From contig NZ_JAHXZN010000001.1 of the NCBI RefSeq assembly GCF_019429485.1, positions 806,001 through 870,000 of the forward strand: DNA of 64,000 nucleotides, given 5' to 3'. The stretch comes from Sphingomonas citri. Lineage in GTDB: Bacteria; Pseudomonadota; Alphaproteobacteria; Sphingomonadales; Sphingomonadaceae. The notes beneath the pieces are model-generated. The model was not told the DNA's origin. It saw nothing but the letters and a program-made list of their open reading frames with translations, and ran no database searches. How positions within the stretch are numbered: the stretch's first letter is position 1; every line of letters starts with the position of its first letter. A program made the translations under genes and the position numbers. Of this stretch, positions 17,350 through 27,842 are shown one piece after another.

Positions 17350-18292
17350 CGTCGTAGCGCAGCATGGTCACGCCGGCGTCCCAGACGTCCGCCGCGCTCG
17401 TCGCCTGACCGAGCCGCTCCTCGAGCAGCCAGCGCGCGAAGGTCGCGCCCGCGCGGTGCGCCAGCGGGTAGCCGCCGCCGAAGCGCGCGTTGATCTCGAA
17501 CACCGAGGGGGCGCCGTCCGAGCCGACGAAGGCCTGGAAGCACCACGCCCCGCGCACCCGCCCGCGCACCGCCGCGCCGAGCCGTCGCGCCACGTCGAGC
17601 AGCGCCTCGTGGCGCTCGGTCACGCCCTTCTCGACCTCGCCCGCGCGCACCGCTACGCGGCGGTGCGGCACCGCACAGCGCAACGTACCGGCGTCGTCGA
17701 AGAACAGGTTCACTGTATATTCCTGCCCGCCGAGCAGGTGCTGGACGATGTAGGGTTCGGGTCGCGGCAGTGCGGCCAGCTCGGCGAGCGAGCCGAGCCG
17801 AGCCAGGCCGCGGCTGGAGCTGCCCCCGCGCGGCTTGGCGATCGCGGGCCAGCGCCAGTCCTCGTCGACTGCCTCTGCCGCCGCGGTGGTCGGCGTCGGC
17901 ACCCCGGCGCGATCGAGGAAGCGCGCCGTCTCGAGCTTGTCGCGCGCCATCGCCACCAGCTCGGCGTCAGCCACCGCGACATGCGTGCCGACCGCGGCGA
18001 AGCGGTCGCGCGCGAGCGCCAGCGCGTAGAGCTCGGTGTCGATCGTCGGCACCAGCAGGTCGATCCGCTCGCGCGCGCAGATCGCCAGCGTCGCCTCGAC
18101 ATAGGCCGGGGTCGTCGCCGCGGGCGCGGCGTGCACGGCGTCGGCCGAGGCACAGGCCGCGCTCCACTCGGGCGCGAGGTCGGTGGCATGGACCTCGAGC
18201 GTCGCGCCCAGCGCCGCGGCCGACTCGCGGAAGCAGCGCAGCAGCGCGACCCGGCGCCCGGCCGAGCCTAGCAGCAGGCGAAGATCGGCCAT
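17333..18292 (-). CDS. ATP-grasp carboxylate-amine ligase-like protein
   Basis: About 319 residues. An N-terminal Rossmann-like domain (LRLLLGSAGRRVALLRCF, then VHATDLAPEWSA) is followed by an ATP-grasp fold: AIAKPRGGSSSRGL supplies the Lys and Gly-rich ATP loop, and FEINARFGGGYPLA the metal-binding Glu and Asn. This is the carbamoyl-phosphate-synthase-like group found in polysaccharide clusters, which probably joins an amino acid or carboxylate to an amine using ATP. The ATG used here overlaps the upstream PIG-L stop as TGATG. Substrate is unproven. Confidence 0.88.
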   Translation of the reverse strand: MADLRLLLGSAGRRVALLRCFRESAAALGATLEVHATDLAPEWSAACASADAVHAAPAATTPAYVEATLAICARERIDLLVPTIDTELYALALARDRFAAVGTHVAVADAELVAMARDKLETARFLDRAGVPTPTTAAAEAVDEDWRWPAIAKPRGGSSSRGLARLGSLAELAALPRPEPYIVQHLLGGQEYTVNLFFDDAGTLRCAVPHRRVAVRAGEVEKGVTERHEALLDVARRLGAAVRGRVRGAWCFQAFVGSDGAPSVFEINARFGGGYPLAHRAGATFARWLLEERLGQATSAADVWDAGVTMLRYDDAVFL

Positions 18293-18972
18293 CACCCGAC
18301 CTCGCGGATGAGCACGAACGCCTCAGCGGCGTGGCGCCCGACGCACGAGCCGCGCACCATCGCCAGCGCGCGCAGCGTCTCGATCGAACGCTCGTCGGGG
18401 AAGGCGTGGCACTGCGACTCGAAGCAGCGGAAGGCGTTCAGCTTGGCGTCCAGCGTGTCGGCGACGTCGATGAAGACGTTGGGCTGGAACGACGGCGCCA
18501 GATAGGGCGCGGCCCAGTTGGTTTCCGACACCGTCTCGTAGGCGAGCACGCGCGCGGGATAGTCGCTGCCGCGCGGCCGCGCCGCCACCATCGCCGCGTC
18601 GAAGATCAGCTGATGGTCGCGGTGCAGGTCGCCGACGAAGGGGACGAACAAGGTGTCCGCGCGCGACGCCACCAACGCGGCGCGGACCGCGGCGTTGATA
18701 TCAGCCTGCGCCACCCGATCGAGCTCGACCGCGGGCAGGTCGAGATAATGCGTCGTCGCGACACCGAGCAGCGCGTGCGCCGCCGCCGCCTCGCGTCGCA
18801 CCGCCGCCACCTGCTCGGCAGCGAAGCGCGGCGCGGTGCCGCGCGTGACCACCGCCACCTCGACGTGACGCCCCAGCGCGGTCAGCCGCGCGATCGTGCC
18901 GCCGCAGCCGAGCACCTCGTCGTCGGGATGGGGCGCGAGCACCAGCGCGCGCTCAATCCGGTCCAGCATCAT
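18292..18972 (-). CDS. PIG-L/LmbE-family N-deacetylase
   Basis: A zinc-dependent deacetylase of about 226 residues. The signature APHPDDEVLGCGG (first metal site) is near the N-terminus, and the second site is DLHRDHQLIFDAAM. Relatives remove acetyl from GlcNAc-type groups of lipids or glycans. The start is the ATG of MMLDRIERAL, preceded by AAGGGGGA; a longer frame upstream has shadow composition. It sits between a formyltransferase and an ATP-grasp ligase, so it may expose the amine that one of them modifies. Confidence 0.92.
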   Translation of the reverse strand: MMLDRIERALVLAPHPDDEVLGCGGTIARLTALGRHVEVAVVTRGTAPRFAAEQVAAVRREAAAAHALLGVATTHYLDLPAVELDRVAQADINAAVRAALVASRADTLFVPFVGDLHRDHQLIFDAAMVAARPRGSDYPARVLAYETVSETNWAAPYLAPSFQPNVFIDVADTLDAKLNAFRCFESQCHAFPDERSIETLRALAMVRGSCVGRHAAEAFVLIREVG

Positions 18973-18992
18973 TCCCCCTTCGCTCACGCTCG

Positions 18993-19869
18993 TTATCCCA
19001 GCCGCACGTGGAGCGGCGGCGGGCCGGGCCGGTCGCGCTGCCAGCGCGTCACGCACAGCAACTCGCCGTCGCCGCAGCGCACCGTGAAGCTGGCGTCGTC
19101 GCGCGCCACCACCTGCCCCGCGAACGCGGCGTCGTGGCCGCGGCCCGGCCGTCGCTCGGCGGCGAGAACAGTGATCTCGCCGCCCGCCGATCGGGTGCGC
19201 GCGCCGGGATAGGGTTCGCCGCAGGCGCGGATCAACCGGTCGATCGTCGCCGCGTCGTCGCGCCAGTCGATCTCGGCGTCCTCGGGACGGCGGCGCGCGG
19301 CATAGGTGGCATGGCGCTCGTCCTGCGGCGCGCCCGCGGTATCGCCGGCGGCGAGCCGCGTCAGCAGCGGCGGCAACATCGTGGCGAGCGCGGCCATGTG
19401 CTTGTCGTAGAGCGTCTGCGCGGTCTCGTCGCGCGCGACGTGGAAGAAGTGCTGCGCCAGGATGGGACCGCTGTCGGTGCCCGCGTCGATGACGAACAGG
19501 CTGCCCGCGGTGATCGGCTCATCTAGCAGGATCGTCCAGGGGATCACGCCGCGTCCGCGCAACCGTGGCAGCGCCGCGGGATGGTAGCCGACGGTGCCCA
19601 TCGGCGCGACCGCACGAAAATCGGCGCCGCACAGCTGCGACCAGCCGATCACCAGGATCACATCGGGCGCGAGCGCGCGCAGCCGGTCGAGCACCGCCAG
19701 CTCGTTGCAGTTGGCGGCATGCACGACCTCGGCGCCGAGCGCGCGTGCCGCGTCGCCCAGATCGACGAAGTCGGAATGTCGCGCGCTGAGCTCGGGCGGC
19801 AGCGTGACCAGCGCGGCGAGCGTCCAGTCCGGCGCAGCCGCCAGCGCGCGCAGCGCCACCTGGGTGCTC

Positions 19870-19898
<29 letters not shown>
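18993..19898 (-). CDS. Formyltransferase (methionyl-tRNA formyltransferase-like), glycan-associated
   Basis: About 301 residues with an N-terminal formyltransferase domain (MRAILVGAVESTQ, ILVIGWSQLC, GYHPAALPRLRGRGVIPW, DAGTDSGPILAQ) and a C-terminal domain like that of Fmt. It should transfer formyl from N10-formyl-tetrahydrofolate to an amine, here most likely a 4-amino sugar. The catalytic His and Asp are present, but the Asn of the classical NxH motif is Gly (GYH), a variant I associate with polysaccharide-cluster formyltransferases. The start overlaps the end of the upstream sugar transferase gene by 29 bases. Confidence 0.85.
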
Positions 19899-20471
<573 letters not shown>

Positions 20472-20475
<4 letters not shown>

Positions 20476-21644
20476 GCCGCGGCTTCCTCGAATGAAGGTC
20501 CCGCCACCGATGCCGTGTCCGATCGGGTCGCTGACAGGTCCATCGTGTCGAGCAGCAGCCGATTGACGCGCTGCACGGCGTAGCGTTCCGTGGCAACGCG
20601 GCGCGCCACCGCGCCCATCCGCGCCGCGAGCGTGGGATCGGCGCAGAACCGCTCCATCGCGGCGGCCAATGCGGCCGGATCGCGCGCCGGCACGACGAGG
20701 CCGTTCGCGCCCTGATCGATCGGGTCGCGGCAGCCGGGGCGGTCGGTGGTGATCACCGCTCGCCCGCTCGCCATCGCTTCAAGGATCGTGCGCGGCAGCC
20801 CCTCGCGATACCAGCTCGGCAGCACGAACACGCTCGCCCCGGCGATGAAGGGGCGAACGTCGCACGTCTCACCGAGATAGTCGATCACGCCCTCGTCGGC
20901 CCATCGCGCGATCTCGCCGGCGGTCACGCCGTCGGGGCCGGGATCGGTCGGCCCGAGCAGACGGAAGCGCGCCCCGGGATAGCGCGCGCGCACCGCGCGC
21001 GCCGCCTCGGCATAATCGTCGACGCCCTTGGCCCGCAGCAGACGCGCGATCATCAGGAACACCGGCCCTGGCGGCGGCGGGGTCGCGGCGAAGCGCGTGA
21101 CGTCGACGCCGGAGCCCGGCACCTGGATCACGCGCGCGTCCGGCGCGATGATGGCGTGGCGCAGCATCTCGGCGCGATCGTCGCGGTTGAACACGAAGAC
21201 TGCGCGCGCCTCACGCACCGCCGCGCGGTAGAGCAGCGACACGCCGCGGCGCAGCAGCCGCATCCGCGGTGACGCGTCCTCGCCGTAGACATGGCCGAGA
21301 CCGCTCACCATCGCGTAGAAGCGCGTGCTTGTCAGCCGTGCAGCGAGCCCGGCGTAGATGATCGGCTTCTGCGTGTAGGCGAGCACCACGTCGGGTCGCT
21401 CGGCGCGCAGCAGCGCGACGAGCGAGCGCAGCGTGCCGAGGTCCACCAGCGGGTTGAGCCCCACTCGCGCCATCGGCACGCGGCGCAGCGCCACGCCCAT
21501 CTCGGCGAGGCGTGCGCGCACAGGCGCGTCGTCGTCGGGCGCGCAGGCGATCACCTCGTGACCTGCGGCGACCATGTCGGCGAGCAGCTGCCCGCGAAAG
21601 TTGACCAGCGAGTAGGCCAGGCTCGCGACCACCACGACCCTCAC
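20472..21644 (-). CDS. GT4 glycosyltransferase (WbpH/PglA-like)
   Basis: A 390-residue GT-B retaining glycosyltransferase. The N-terminal acceptor domain has YSLVNFRGQLLADMVAAGHEV and YTQKPIIYAGLAAR; the C-terminal donor domain has FLMIARLLRAKGVDDYAEA, FVLPSWYREGLPRTILEAMA and the EX7E-type Glu pair. It resembles the PglA/WbpH group that adds the second sugar after a PglC-type priming step, which fits its position just upstream of that gene. GTG start overlaps the upstream GT stop as GTGA. The C-terminal 30 residues are Ser/Thr/Ala-rich and may be dispensable. Confidence 0.92.
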
Positions 21645-22825
21645 GCGCGTGCCCTCGCCCAGTCACGCGAGGTCGGCGTCGAGCGCGCGGCGTCACGGTA
21701 GAGCGCGGCGTAGCGGTCGACCACGTCGCGGATGTCATGACGGGCGCGGACGCGCTCGCGCGCGCGCTCGCCCAGCGCCGCGCGCTGGGTCGCGGGCAGC
21801 GTGCCGAGCCGCACCAGCGCCGCCGCCAGTGCCGCGGCATCGCGCGGCGGCACCATCGCGCCGGTGTCGCCGATCAGCGCGGCGCTGTCCCCCACGTCCG
21901 TGGCGACGCACGGCACGCCCGCCAGCATCGCCTCGCCCACCACGTTGGGAAAACCCTCGCCCCAGGCGGAGGAGAGCGCCAGCAGATCGAGCCCGCCGAG
22001 CCAATCGGCGACGTCGCCGCGATGACCGCGACGGATCACGCTGTCCTCGGGCAGTCCGAAGGCGGCCGGCCCGAGCGCGGGATCCTCGTCCATTCCCTTG
22101 CCCACCAGCAGCACGCGCGCGGCGAGCCCCTGCCCGCGCGCGATCTCCACCGCGCGGAGCAGGTTGGGCACGTCCTTCATCGGCGCAGCGCGGGCGACCA
22201 TGCCGATCAGCGGACTGTCGTCGCCATTGATCCCGAGTCGCTCGCGCAGCCTCGCGCGAGCGACCTCGCGCGGCACCGGCGCGACCAGGTCGAAGCCGTT
22301 GGGGATCACGCGCTGGTCCGGCGCGCGGAAGCCGAGGCGACGGTACTGATCGGCCGCCGCGTGCGAATTGTAGACGATCGCGCGCGCTCCGCGCGACAGC
22401 AGCGCCTGCGTCCGCAGCACCAGCCGCGTCAGCGGCTTCTCCTCGGCGAGGTCGGCGACCGAGTGGCGCACGTTCCAGATCACCGGTGCGCTGAGCCACG
22501 GCCGCGCCAGCGCGGCGGCGAGCGTCGCGGCGAGCTGCGCGTGGTGCATCCAGGCGACGATCACGTCGGGCCGTCGCACCGCGATCGCGCGCGCGAGCGA
22601 CAGCAGCGCGCGCGGCGACGGCATTCCCGCGGACATGCCGAGATCCGCCACCGGCACGCCGGTCGCCGCGATGCGCGCGCCGCCGCGCCCGGGTGGGATC
22701 AGCGACACCACCTCGGAACACAGATGCGGGTGGCGGCGGCCGTGCTCGAGCAGCCGCGCCAGCATCGTTTCCGCGCCGCCGACATCCAGTCCCGTGATGA
22801 CGTGCAGCACCCTCACCGGCCGCAC
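21641..22825 (-). CDS. GT4 glycosyltransferase
   Basis: A 394-residue GT-B enzyme and the first gene of the leftward glycan operon. N-terminal VLHVITGLDVGGAETMLARL is a hallmark of GT4 proteins; later come VIPNGFDL, GMVARAAPMKDVPNLLRA and SSAWGEGFPNVVGEAMLAG with the donor-binding Glu pair. It probably adds a later sugar to the lipid-linked repeat unit. The GTG at 22825 is the longest start; the GTG of VRVLHVITG nine bases on is possible. It shares the 293-base divergent promoter region with the dehydratase gene. Confidence 0.92.
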   Translation of the reverse strand: MRPVRVLHVITGLDVGGAETMLARLLEHGRRHPHLCSEVVSLIPPGRGGARIAATGVPVADLGMSAGMPSPRALLSLARAIAVRRPDVIVAWMHHAQLAATLAAALARPWLSAPVIWNVRHSVADLAEEKPLTRLVLRTQALLSRGARAIVYNSHAAADQYRRLGFRAPDQRVIPNGFDLVAPVPREVARARLRERLGINGDDSPLIGMVARAAPMKDVPNLLRAVEIARGQGLAARVLLVGKGMDEDPALGPAAFGLPEDSVIRRGHRGDVADWLGGLDLLALSSAWGEGFPNVVGEAMLAGVPCVATDVGDSAALIGDTGAMVPPRDAAALAAALVRLGTLPATQRAALGERARERVRARHDIRDVVDRYAALYRDAARSTPTSRDWARARA

Positions 22826-23118
22826 CGCCCGCTACGTCGTCCCACCACGATCAACACACTCCCCCGTACGGCCCGCATCCTAGCCGCAGCCGGCGGCGCG
22901 ATGGCCTAGCGATTGGGCACATCACCCCTTCGAGTGAGCGCTCGGGACCGGAAGAGCAGCGTCGCCCACCGATCGGAGAGCCGTCGGGAGCGAACGAGCA
23001 ACCCGGCGTTCACCGGAATCGACCGCGCGTATCGCCCGATGCGTACCGTCATGCTGCGCCGCAACGGGCTACTCTCCTGCGGTCGCGTCCGGCGCCTGGG
23101 GGCAGGCAGGGGGAGCTT
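22826..23118. promoter_or_regulatory. Divergent promoter region of the glycan locus
   Basis: This 293-base gap separates the leftward 7-gene and rightward 5-gene glycan operons, so promoters for both must lie here or upstream. I cannot pick out convincing -35/-10 boxes in this GC-rich sequence. The right end carries GGGGGAG before the dehydratase ATG. No repeat or small gene is apparent. Confidence 0.5.
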
Positions 23119-25128
23119 ATGCCGCGGATCTTGAACTACCAACGTTACTCGCGGCGCGTGCGTCGCACCGCCAACCAGCTGTTCGACGCGGTGGCGATCG
23201 TCGCGTCGCTGGCGATCGCGCTGCTGCTGCGGATGAGCGGCGCGGTTCCCGCCTCGATGTGGGAGGGCCTGGCCTGGAGCGCGCCCGTCTTCATCGCGGT
23301 GGGCTTCCTGGTGTTCAACGCCACCGGCATCTACCGCCGTGTCTGGCGGCTCGCCTCGCTGCCCGACGCGCTGCTGCTGATGGGCGCCGCCGCGCTGGCG
23401 GTGACGCTGTCGGTCGGGCTGCTGTCGGTTTCAGGCAATGCCACCTGGCTGCCGCTGTCGGTGCCGGTGATCCACTGGTTTGTCCTATCCGCGACCATGA
23501 CGGCCGCGCGGCTGTGGCGCCGCGTCGCCAGTGAGCTGCCGCGTCGCGCCCGGGCCGCCTCGGCCGCGCCGCGCGGCGCCGCCACGATCGTCAGCCAGCA
23601 GCGCGCGTTGCTCGTTGGCCGCCCCGAGGACGTCGAGGTGTTGCTGCGCCAGATCGAGCAGGAGGAGAGCCCCGCCTATCTGCCCGTCGGGATCCTCGAC
23701 CTCGACAGCCATGACGCCACGCTGCGGCTGCGCGGCGTGCCGATCCTCGGCATGGTCGACGCGATCGACCACGCGGTCGACACGCTCACCGCGCGCGACG
23801 AGCGCCCCAGCGTCGTGATCATCGCCGAGGGGCGCAACGGGGGCGGTGGGCTGCCCGGCGCGCGTCGCGTGCAGCTCGTCAACGCGGCGCAGGCGCTCCA
23901 TCTCTCGGTACGGAGCGCCACCCCCGATGCCAGCGTGCGCCAGTCGCTCGACGCCGAGTCGATCGACCTCGCCGACCTGCTCGAGCGCCCCGCCACCGAC
24001 CTCGACGCCGCGGTCGCGGCGCGCGCGATCGAGGGCAAGCGCGTGCTGGTCACCGGCGCGGGCGGCACGATCGGGCGCGAACTCACCCGCCAGATCGCGG
24101 CGATGAGGCCCTCCGACATCGTGCTGGTCGATTGCGGGGAGTACAACCTCTACCTCGTCGAGATGGAGCTGCGGGAGAACTACCCGCAGGTGCCCTGCAC
24201 CGCGGTGCTGTGCTCGATCCGCCAGCGCCAGCATGTGATGGCGGTGTTCGAGCAGTACATGCCCGACTATGTCTTTCACGCCGCCGCGCTGAAGCACGTG
24301 CCGCTGGTCGAGTTGAACGTCTGCGCCGGAATCATGACCAACGTGATCGGCACGCGCAACGTCGCCGATGCGGCGCTGCGCTTCGGTGCGCGTGCCTTCG
24401 TCCAGGTGTCGACCGACAAGGCGGTGAACCCCGTCAGCGTGATGGGCGCGACCAAGCGGCTCGGCGAATTGTACGTCCAGGCGATGGACTTGCAGGGCGC
24501 GGGTCGCCCCGACAGCCCGCGCTTCATGACGGTACGATTCGGCAACGTGCTGGGCTCGAGCGGGTCGCTGATCCCCCTGTTCCAGCGCCAGCTGGCGCGC
24601 CGCGCGCCGCTGACCGTCACCCATCCGGAGATCACCCGCTTCTTCATGACCGTCCACGAGGCGGTACAGCTGGTGCTGCACAGCACCGCGCGCACGATGG
24701 AGCGCAACGTGCAGCGCGGGCGGATCGTGGTGCTCGACATGGGCGAGCCGATCCGCATCCTCGACATCGCACGCCGGATGATCAAGCTGGCCGGATTGGT
24801 GCCCGACCGCGACGTACCGATCCACATCGTCGGATTGCGGCCGGGCGAGAAGCTGTACGAGGAGCTGTTCGACGCGCGCGAGCAACGGCTGCCCTCGGCG
24901 ATCGAGGGTGTGTTCGAGGCCGAGCCGATCCCCGTCCCCTTGCCCGCGCTCCAGGCGCAGTTCACGCGGCTGGCCGAGGCGGTCGGCGAGCATGATCAAG
25001 ACCTCGCGCGCGCTCTGCTGTTCGAGCTGCTCGACCCCGACCGGATCGTCGCCGCCAAGGCCGCGGACGAGCATGCCGGCGCGGTGGTCCGCTCGCTCCA
25101 CGGCAATCGTGAGGGGGCGGCGGCATGA
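23119..25128 (+). CDS. Membrane nucleotide-sugar 4,6-dehydratase (WbpM/PglF/CapD type)
   Basis: A 669-residue polysaccharide biosynthesis protein. About four membrane helices fill residues 20-140. A CoA-binding-like Rossmann domain follows, then the catalytic SDR domain with VTGAGGTIGREL (about 310-321), VSTDKAVNPVSVMGATKR (about 429-446) and the C-terminal GLRPGEKLYEEL. The MxxxK replacement of YxxxK is normal for this family. It converts UDP-GlcNAc-type donors to the 4-keto-6-deoxy sugar, the substrate for the following aminotransferase (ATGA overlap). It is the committed step for a 2,4-diamino or FucNAc-type sugar. Confidence 0.95.
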   Translation: MPRILNYQRYSRRVRRTANQLFDAVAIVASLAIALLLRMSGAVPASMWEGLAWSAPVFIAVGFLVFNATGIYRRVWRLASLPDALLLMGAAALAVTLSVGLLSVSGNATWLPLSVPVIHWFVLSATMTAARLWRRVASELPRRARAASAAPRGAATIVSQQRALLVGRPEDVEVLLRQIEQEESPAYLPVGILDLDSHDATLRLRGVPILGMVDAIDHAVDTLTARDERPSVVIIAEGRNGGGGLPGARRVQLVNAAQALHLSVRSATPDASVRQSLDAESIDLADLLERPATDLDAAVAARAIEGKRVLVTGAGGTIGRELTRQIAAMRPSDIVLVDCGEYNLYLVEMELRENYPQVPCTAVLCSIRQRQHVMAVFEQYMPDYVFHAAALKHVPLVELNVCAGIMTNVIGTRNVADAALRFGARAFVQVSTDKAVNPVSVMGATKRLGELYVQAMDLQGAGRPDSPRFMTVRFGNVLGSSGSLIPLFQRQLARRAPLTVTHPEITRFFMTVHEAVQLVLHSTARTMERNVQRGRIVVLDMGEPIRILDIARRMIKLAGLVPDRDVPIHIVGLRPGEKLYEELFDAREQRLPSAIEGVFEAEPIPVPLPALQAQFTRLAEAVGEHDQDLARALLFELLDPDRIVAAKAADEHAGAVVRSLHGNREGAAA

Positions 25129-26369
25129 GCGCCGGGCTTCACCAAGCCGCCGCGGCATCGGCTGCGCTGCTCCACGCGGTCCCCGCGCCGATCGCGAGCC
25201 GCTGGCCGCGCTACGAGGCGGACGAGATCGCCGCGGTCGAAGGGGTGCTGCGCTCGGGCAAGGTCAACGCGCTCCACCACGGCACGCACAACGCGTTGCT
25301 GCAGGACGGCTTCGCCGCGCTCTGCGCGATGCCCCACGCGATCGCGCTGGCCAACGGCACGCTGGCGCTGGAACTGGCGCTGTACGCGCTGAACGTTGGT
25401 GTCGGCGACGAGGTGATCGTGCCCGCGCGCAGCTTCGTCGCCTCGGCGAGCTGCGTCGTCACGCGCGGCGCCACCCCGGTGTTTGCCGACGTCGATCCGG
25501 ACACCCAGGCGCTATCGGCCGAGACGATCGCGGCGCAGCTCACCCGGCGCACCAAGGCGATCATCGTCGTCCATCTCGGCGGACGGCCGGCAGACATGGC
25601 GCCGATCGTGGCGCTGGCGCGCGCGCAGGGGCTCCTGCTGATCGAGGACTGCGCCCAGGCGCACGGCGCCACGATCGACGGCCGCGCAGTCGGCGGCTTC
25701 GGCGACGCGGCAGCATTCTCCTTCTGCACCGACAAGATCATGTCGACCGGCGGCGAGGGCGGACTGCTGCTGCTGCGCGACGAGGCCGCGTGGCGTCGTG
25801 CCTGGTCGATGAAGGACCATGGCAAGGACGCGCGCGAGATCGGCGGTGGCGGCGGCGCTACCGGGTTCCGCTGGCTCCATCACGAGGTCGGCAGCAACTA
25901 TCGTCTGACCGAGATGCAGGCGGCGATCGGCGTCGCTCAGCTGGCCAAGCTGCCGGCGTGGCTCGCCGCGCGCCGCCGCAACGCCGCGGCGATCCTCGAT
26001 CCGCTCCGCGGGCTCGACGCCGTCCGGCTGGTCGAGCCGCCGGCCGGGGTGGGCCACGCCTACTACAAGTTCTACGCCTTCGTCCGGCCCGAGACGCTCG
26101 CGCCGGGCTGGACGCGCGATCGGATCGTCGCCGAGGCGATCGCGCGCGGCGTCCCCTGCCTCACCGGCAGCTGCCCCGAGATCTATCGCGAGCGCGCCTT
26201 CGTCGAGCGCGGGCTCGGCCGCGACACGCCGTTGCCCGTGGCGAAGCTGCTCGGCGAGACCAGCCTGATGCTGCCGGTCGACCCGACGCTCGACGAGGAG
26301 GAATGCCGCTACATGGGCGAGACGTTGCGCGCGATCGGGCTCGAGGCGATGGGGCGGACGCATGGTTGA
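25125..26369 (+). CDS. DegT/DnrJ/EryC1/StrS aminotransferase (PglE-like)
   Basis: PLP-dependent sugar aminotransferase of 414 residues. The PLP-binding Lys lies in FCTDKIMSTGGEGG (about Lys204), with LIEDCAQAHGA and VGSNYRLTEMQAAIG as other family marks. It is expected to install an amino group on the 4-keto sugar made by the preceding dehydratase, giving a 4-amino-4,6-dideoxy sugar. Such an amine is the classic target of the formyltransferase or an acetyltransferase; the formyltransferase lies in the divergent operon. The start overlaps the dehydratase stop. Confidence 0.94.
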   Translation: MSAGLHQAAAASAALLHAVPAPIASRWPRYEADEIAAVEGVLRSGKVNALHHGTHNALLQDGFAALCAMPHAIALANGTLALELALYALNVGVGDEVIVPARSFVASASCVVTRGATPVFADVDPDTQALSAETIAAQLTRRTKAIIVVHLGGRPADMAPIVALARAQGLLLIEDCAQAHGATIDGRAVGGFGDAAAFSFCTDKIMSTGGEGGLLLLRDEAAWRRAWSMKDHGKDAREIGGGGGATGFRWLHHEVGSNYRLTEMQAAIGVAQLAKLPAWLAARRRNAAAILDPLRGLDAVRLVEPPAGVGHAYYKFYAFVRPETLAPGWTRDRIVAEAIARGVPCLTGSCPEIYRERAFVERGLGRDTPLPVAKLLGETSLMLPVDPTLDEEECRYMGETLRAIGLEAMGRTHG

Positions 26370-27228
26370 GGGCCTGCCCAGCTTCCTGGTCATCGGCGCG
26401 GTCAAGGCCGCGACGACCTGGATCTCGCACCAGCTGCGCTGCCACCCCGAGCTGTGGCTGCCCGATGCCGAGCCGCATTTCTTCAGTGACGACTACGAGC
26501 GCGGGCTCGACCATTACCGCTCGCTGTTCGCGCCCGCCCCGGCGGGGCGGCGGATCGGCGAGAAATCGGCCGACTATCTCGCGCATCCCGAGGCCGCCGC
26601 GCGCATCGCGGCGGTGCTGCCCGGCGTGCCGATGGTGGTGCAGCTGCGCGATCCCGTCGAGCGCGCCTATTCGGACTATTGCATGCTCTTCCGGCACGGT
26701 CGCGTCGGCGGCGACCCGCGCCGCTACCTCGAGAAGCGCGACCCCGCTGGCGCGCGCTTCCTCGACGGCGGCCTCTACGCCCAACATCTCGCGCGCTTCC
26801 ACGCGCACCATGGGCGCGATCAAATCGCGGTGTTCCTCTACGAGGACGTGATCGAGCAGCCCGAACGCGTGATCGCGCGGGCGTGCGAGCATATCGGCGT
26901 CGCGCCGCACATCGAGCCCGCCGCGGTGGCGAGCCGCCGCAACGATGGTGCGGCGGCGATGCTGCCGCTGCCCGTCCGCCGCGTACTGCGCCCGATGCGA
27001 CCGCTGCTCGACCCGCTGCGGAGCAACCCGCTGCTGGCGCGGCTGCGCGGCACGATGGCGCGGCCGGTGCGCTACCCGCCGCTGACGATGGAGCTGCGCG
27101 CGCTGCTGCGCGACTATTACCGCGACGATGTGCTACGCCTGGAGGCGATGATCGGGCGCGACCTGTCGCGCTGGCGCACGGGCGCCGCGGCGGGGGCCAA
27201 TGACGATCGAGTGACGGCGGCGTCCTGA
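26362..27228 (+). CDS. Sulfotransferase
   Basis: A 288-residue PAPS-dependent sulfotransferase. The 5'-phosphosulfate loop is GAVKAATTWISHQL (about residues 11-24), followed by HPELWLPDAEPHFF and the 3'-phosphate-binding VQLRDPVERAYSDY; a typical YEDV segment lies further on. The start overlaps the aminotransferase stop by 8 bases, placing it in the sugar-synthesis operon. It should add sulfate to a glycan hydroxyl or amine, producing an anionic polymer. No PAPS synthesis genes are in the window. Confidence 0.9.
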   Translation: MVEGLPSFLVIGAVKAATTWISHQLRCHPELWLPDAEPHFFSDDYERGLDHYRSLFAPAPAGRRIGEKSADYLAHPEAAARIAAVLPGVPMVVQLRDPVERAYSDYCMLFRHGRVGGDPRRYLEKRDPAGARFLDGGLYAQHLARFHAHHGRDQIAVFLYEDVIEQPERVIARACEHIGVAPHIEPAAVASRRNDGAAAMLPLPVRRVLRPMRPLLDPLRSNPLLARLRGTMARPVRYPPLTMELRALLRDYYRDDVLRLEAMIGRDLSRWRTGAAAGANDDRVTAAS

Positions 27229-27265
27229 GCGGATGATCGACCGAGTGACGCGTGAGGGGGGAAGG

Positions 27266-27814
27266 ATGATGCGGACGTGGCTGGGGCTGGCAGCGGCCGG
27301 GCTGTCGCTGGCGGGATGTGCGAGTGAATATCGCGGACTGGCGCCGCTGCCCGAGGTGGCGGCGAGCGAGTATCGGCTCGGGCCGGGCGACGAGCTGCGC
27401 GTCAGCGTCTTCGGGCTCGACGCGGTCAACAACACCTATATCGTCAGTGACACCGGCGCGATCGCGCTGCCGCTGCTCGAGCCCATCGCGGTGAGCGGCG
27501 AGACGGTGCGCGAGGCCGAACGCGCCATCGCCGCCGAGATCAGCCGCCGGCAGCTCGTCAACCAGCCGCGCGTCAGCGCGCAGGTGCAGAGCTATCGTCC
27601 CTTCTTCATCACCGGCCAGGTGCAGAAGCCGGGCCAATACGCCTATGTGCCGGGCATGACGCTGATGACCGCGGTCTCAATCGCGGGCGGCTATACCTTC
27701 CGCGCCGACACGGACCGCGCGGTCGTGCGCCGCGGCGGCAGCAAGGGCGTCGCGCAGCCGGACGCGCGCATCCTGCCGGGCGACGTCGTCACCGTGGCCG
27801 AGAGCACGCTGTGA
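27266..27814 (+). CDS. Polysaccharide export (OPX/Wza-type) lipoprotein, short form
   Basis: A lipoprotein of about 182 residues with lipobox LSLAGCAS, the Poly_export domain (YRLGPGDELRVSVFGLD, then VSDTGAIALPLLEPIAVSG), and one SLBB-like repeat (FFITGQVQKPGQYAYVPGM). It is the short OPX type without the C-terminal Wza pore helix, so it probably works with a separate outer-membrane barrel; the next gene encodes one. Start ATG 27266 (or 27269) follows GGGGGAAGG. Confidence 0.93.
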   Translation: MMRTWLGLAAAGLSLAGCASEYRGLAPLPEVAASEYRLGPGDELRVSVFGLDAVNNTYIVSDTGAIALPLLEPIAVSGETVREAERAIAAEISRRQLVNQPRVSAQVQSYRPFFITGQVQKPGQYAYVPGMTLMTAVSIAGGYTFRADTDRAVVRRGGSKGVAQPDARILPGDVVTVAESTL

Positions 27815-27842
27815 CGGCACCGCGCGGGGCGGGAGCGCCGCC

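Noticed and set aside
17770..19212. A 480-codon plus-strand frame opposite ATP-grasp and PIG-L genes
   Set aside because: Arg/Ala/Pro-rich shadow. The minus-strand proteins have conserved motifs and overlapping operon starts.
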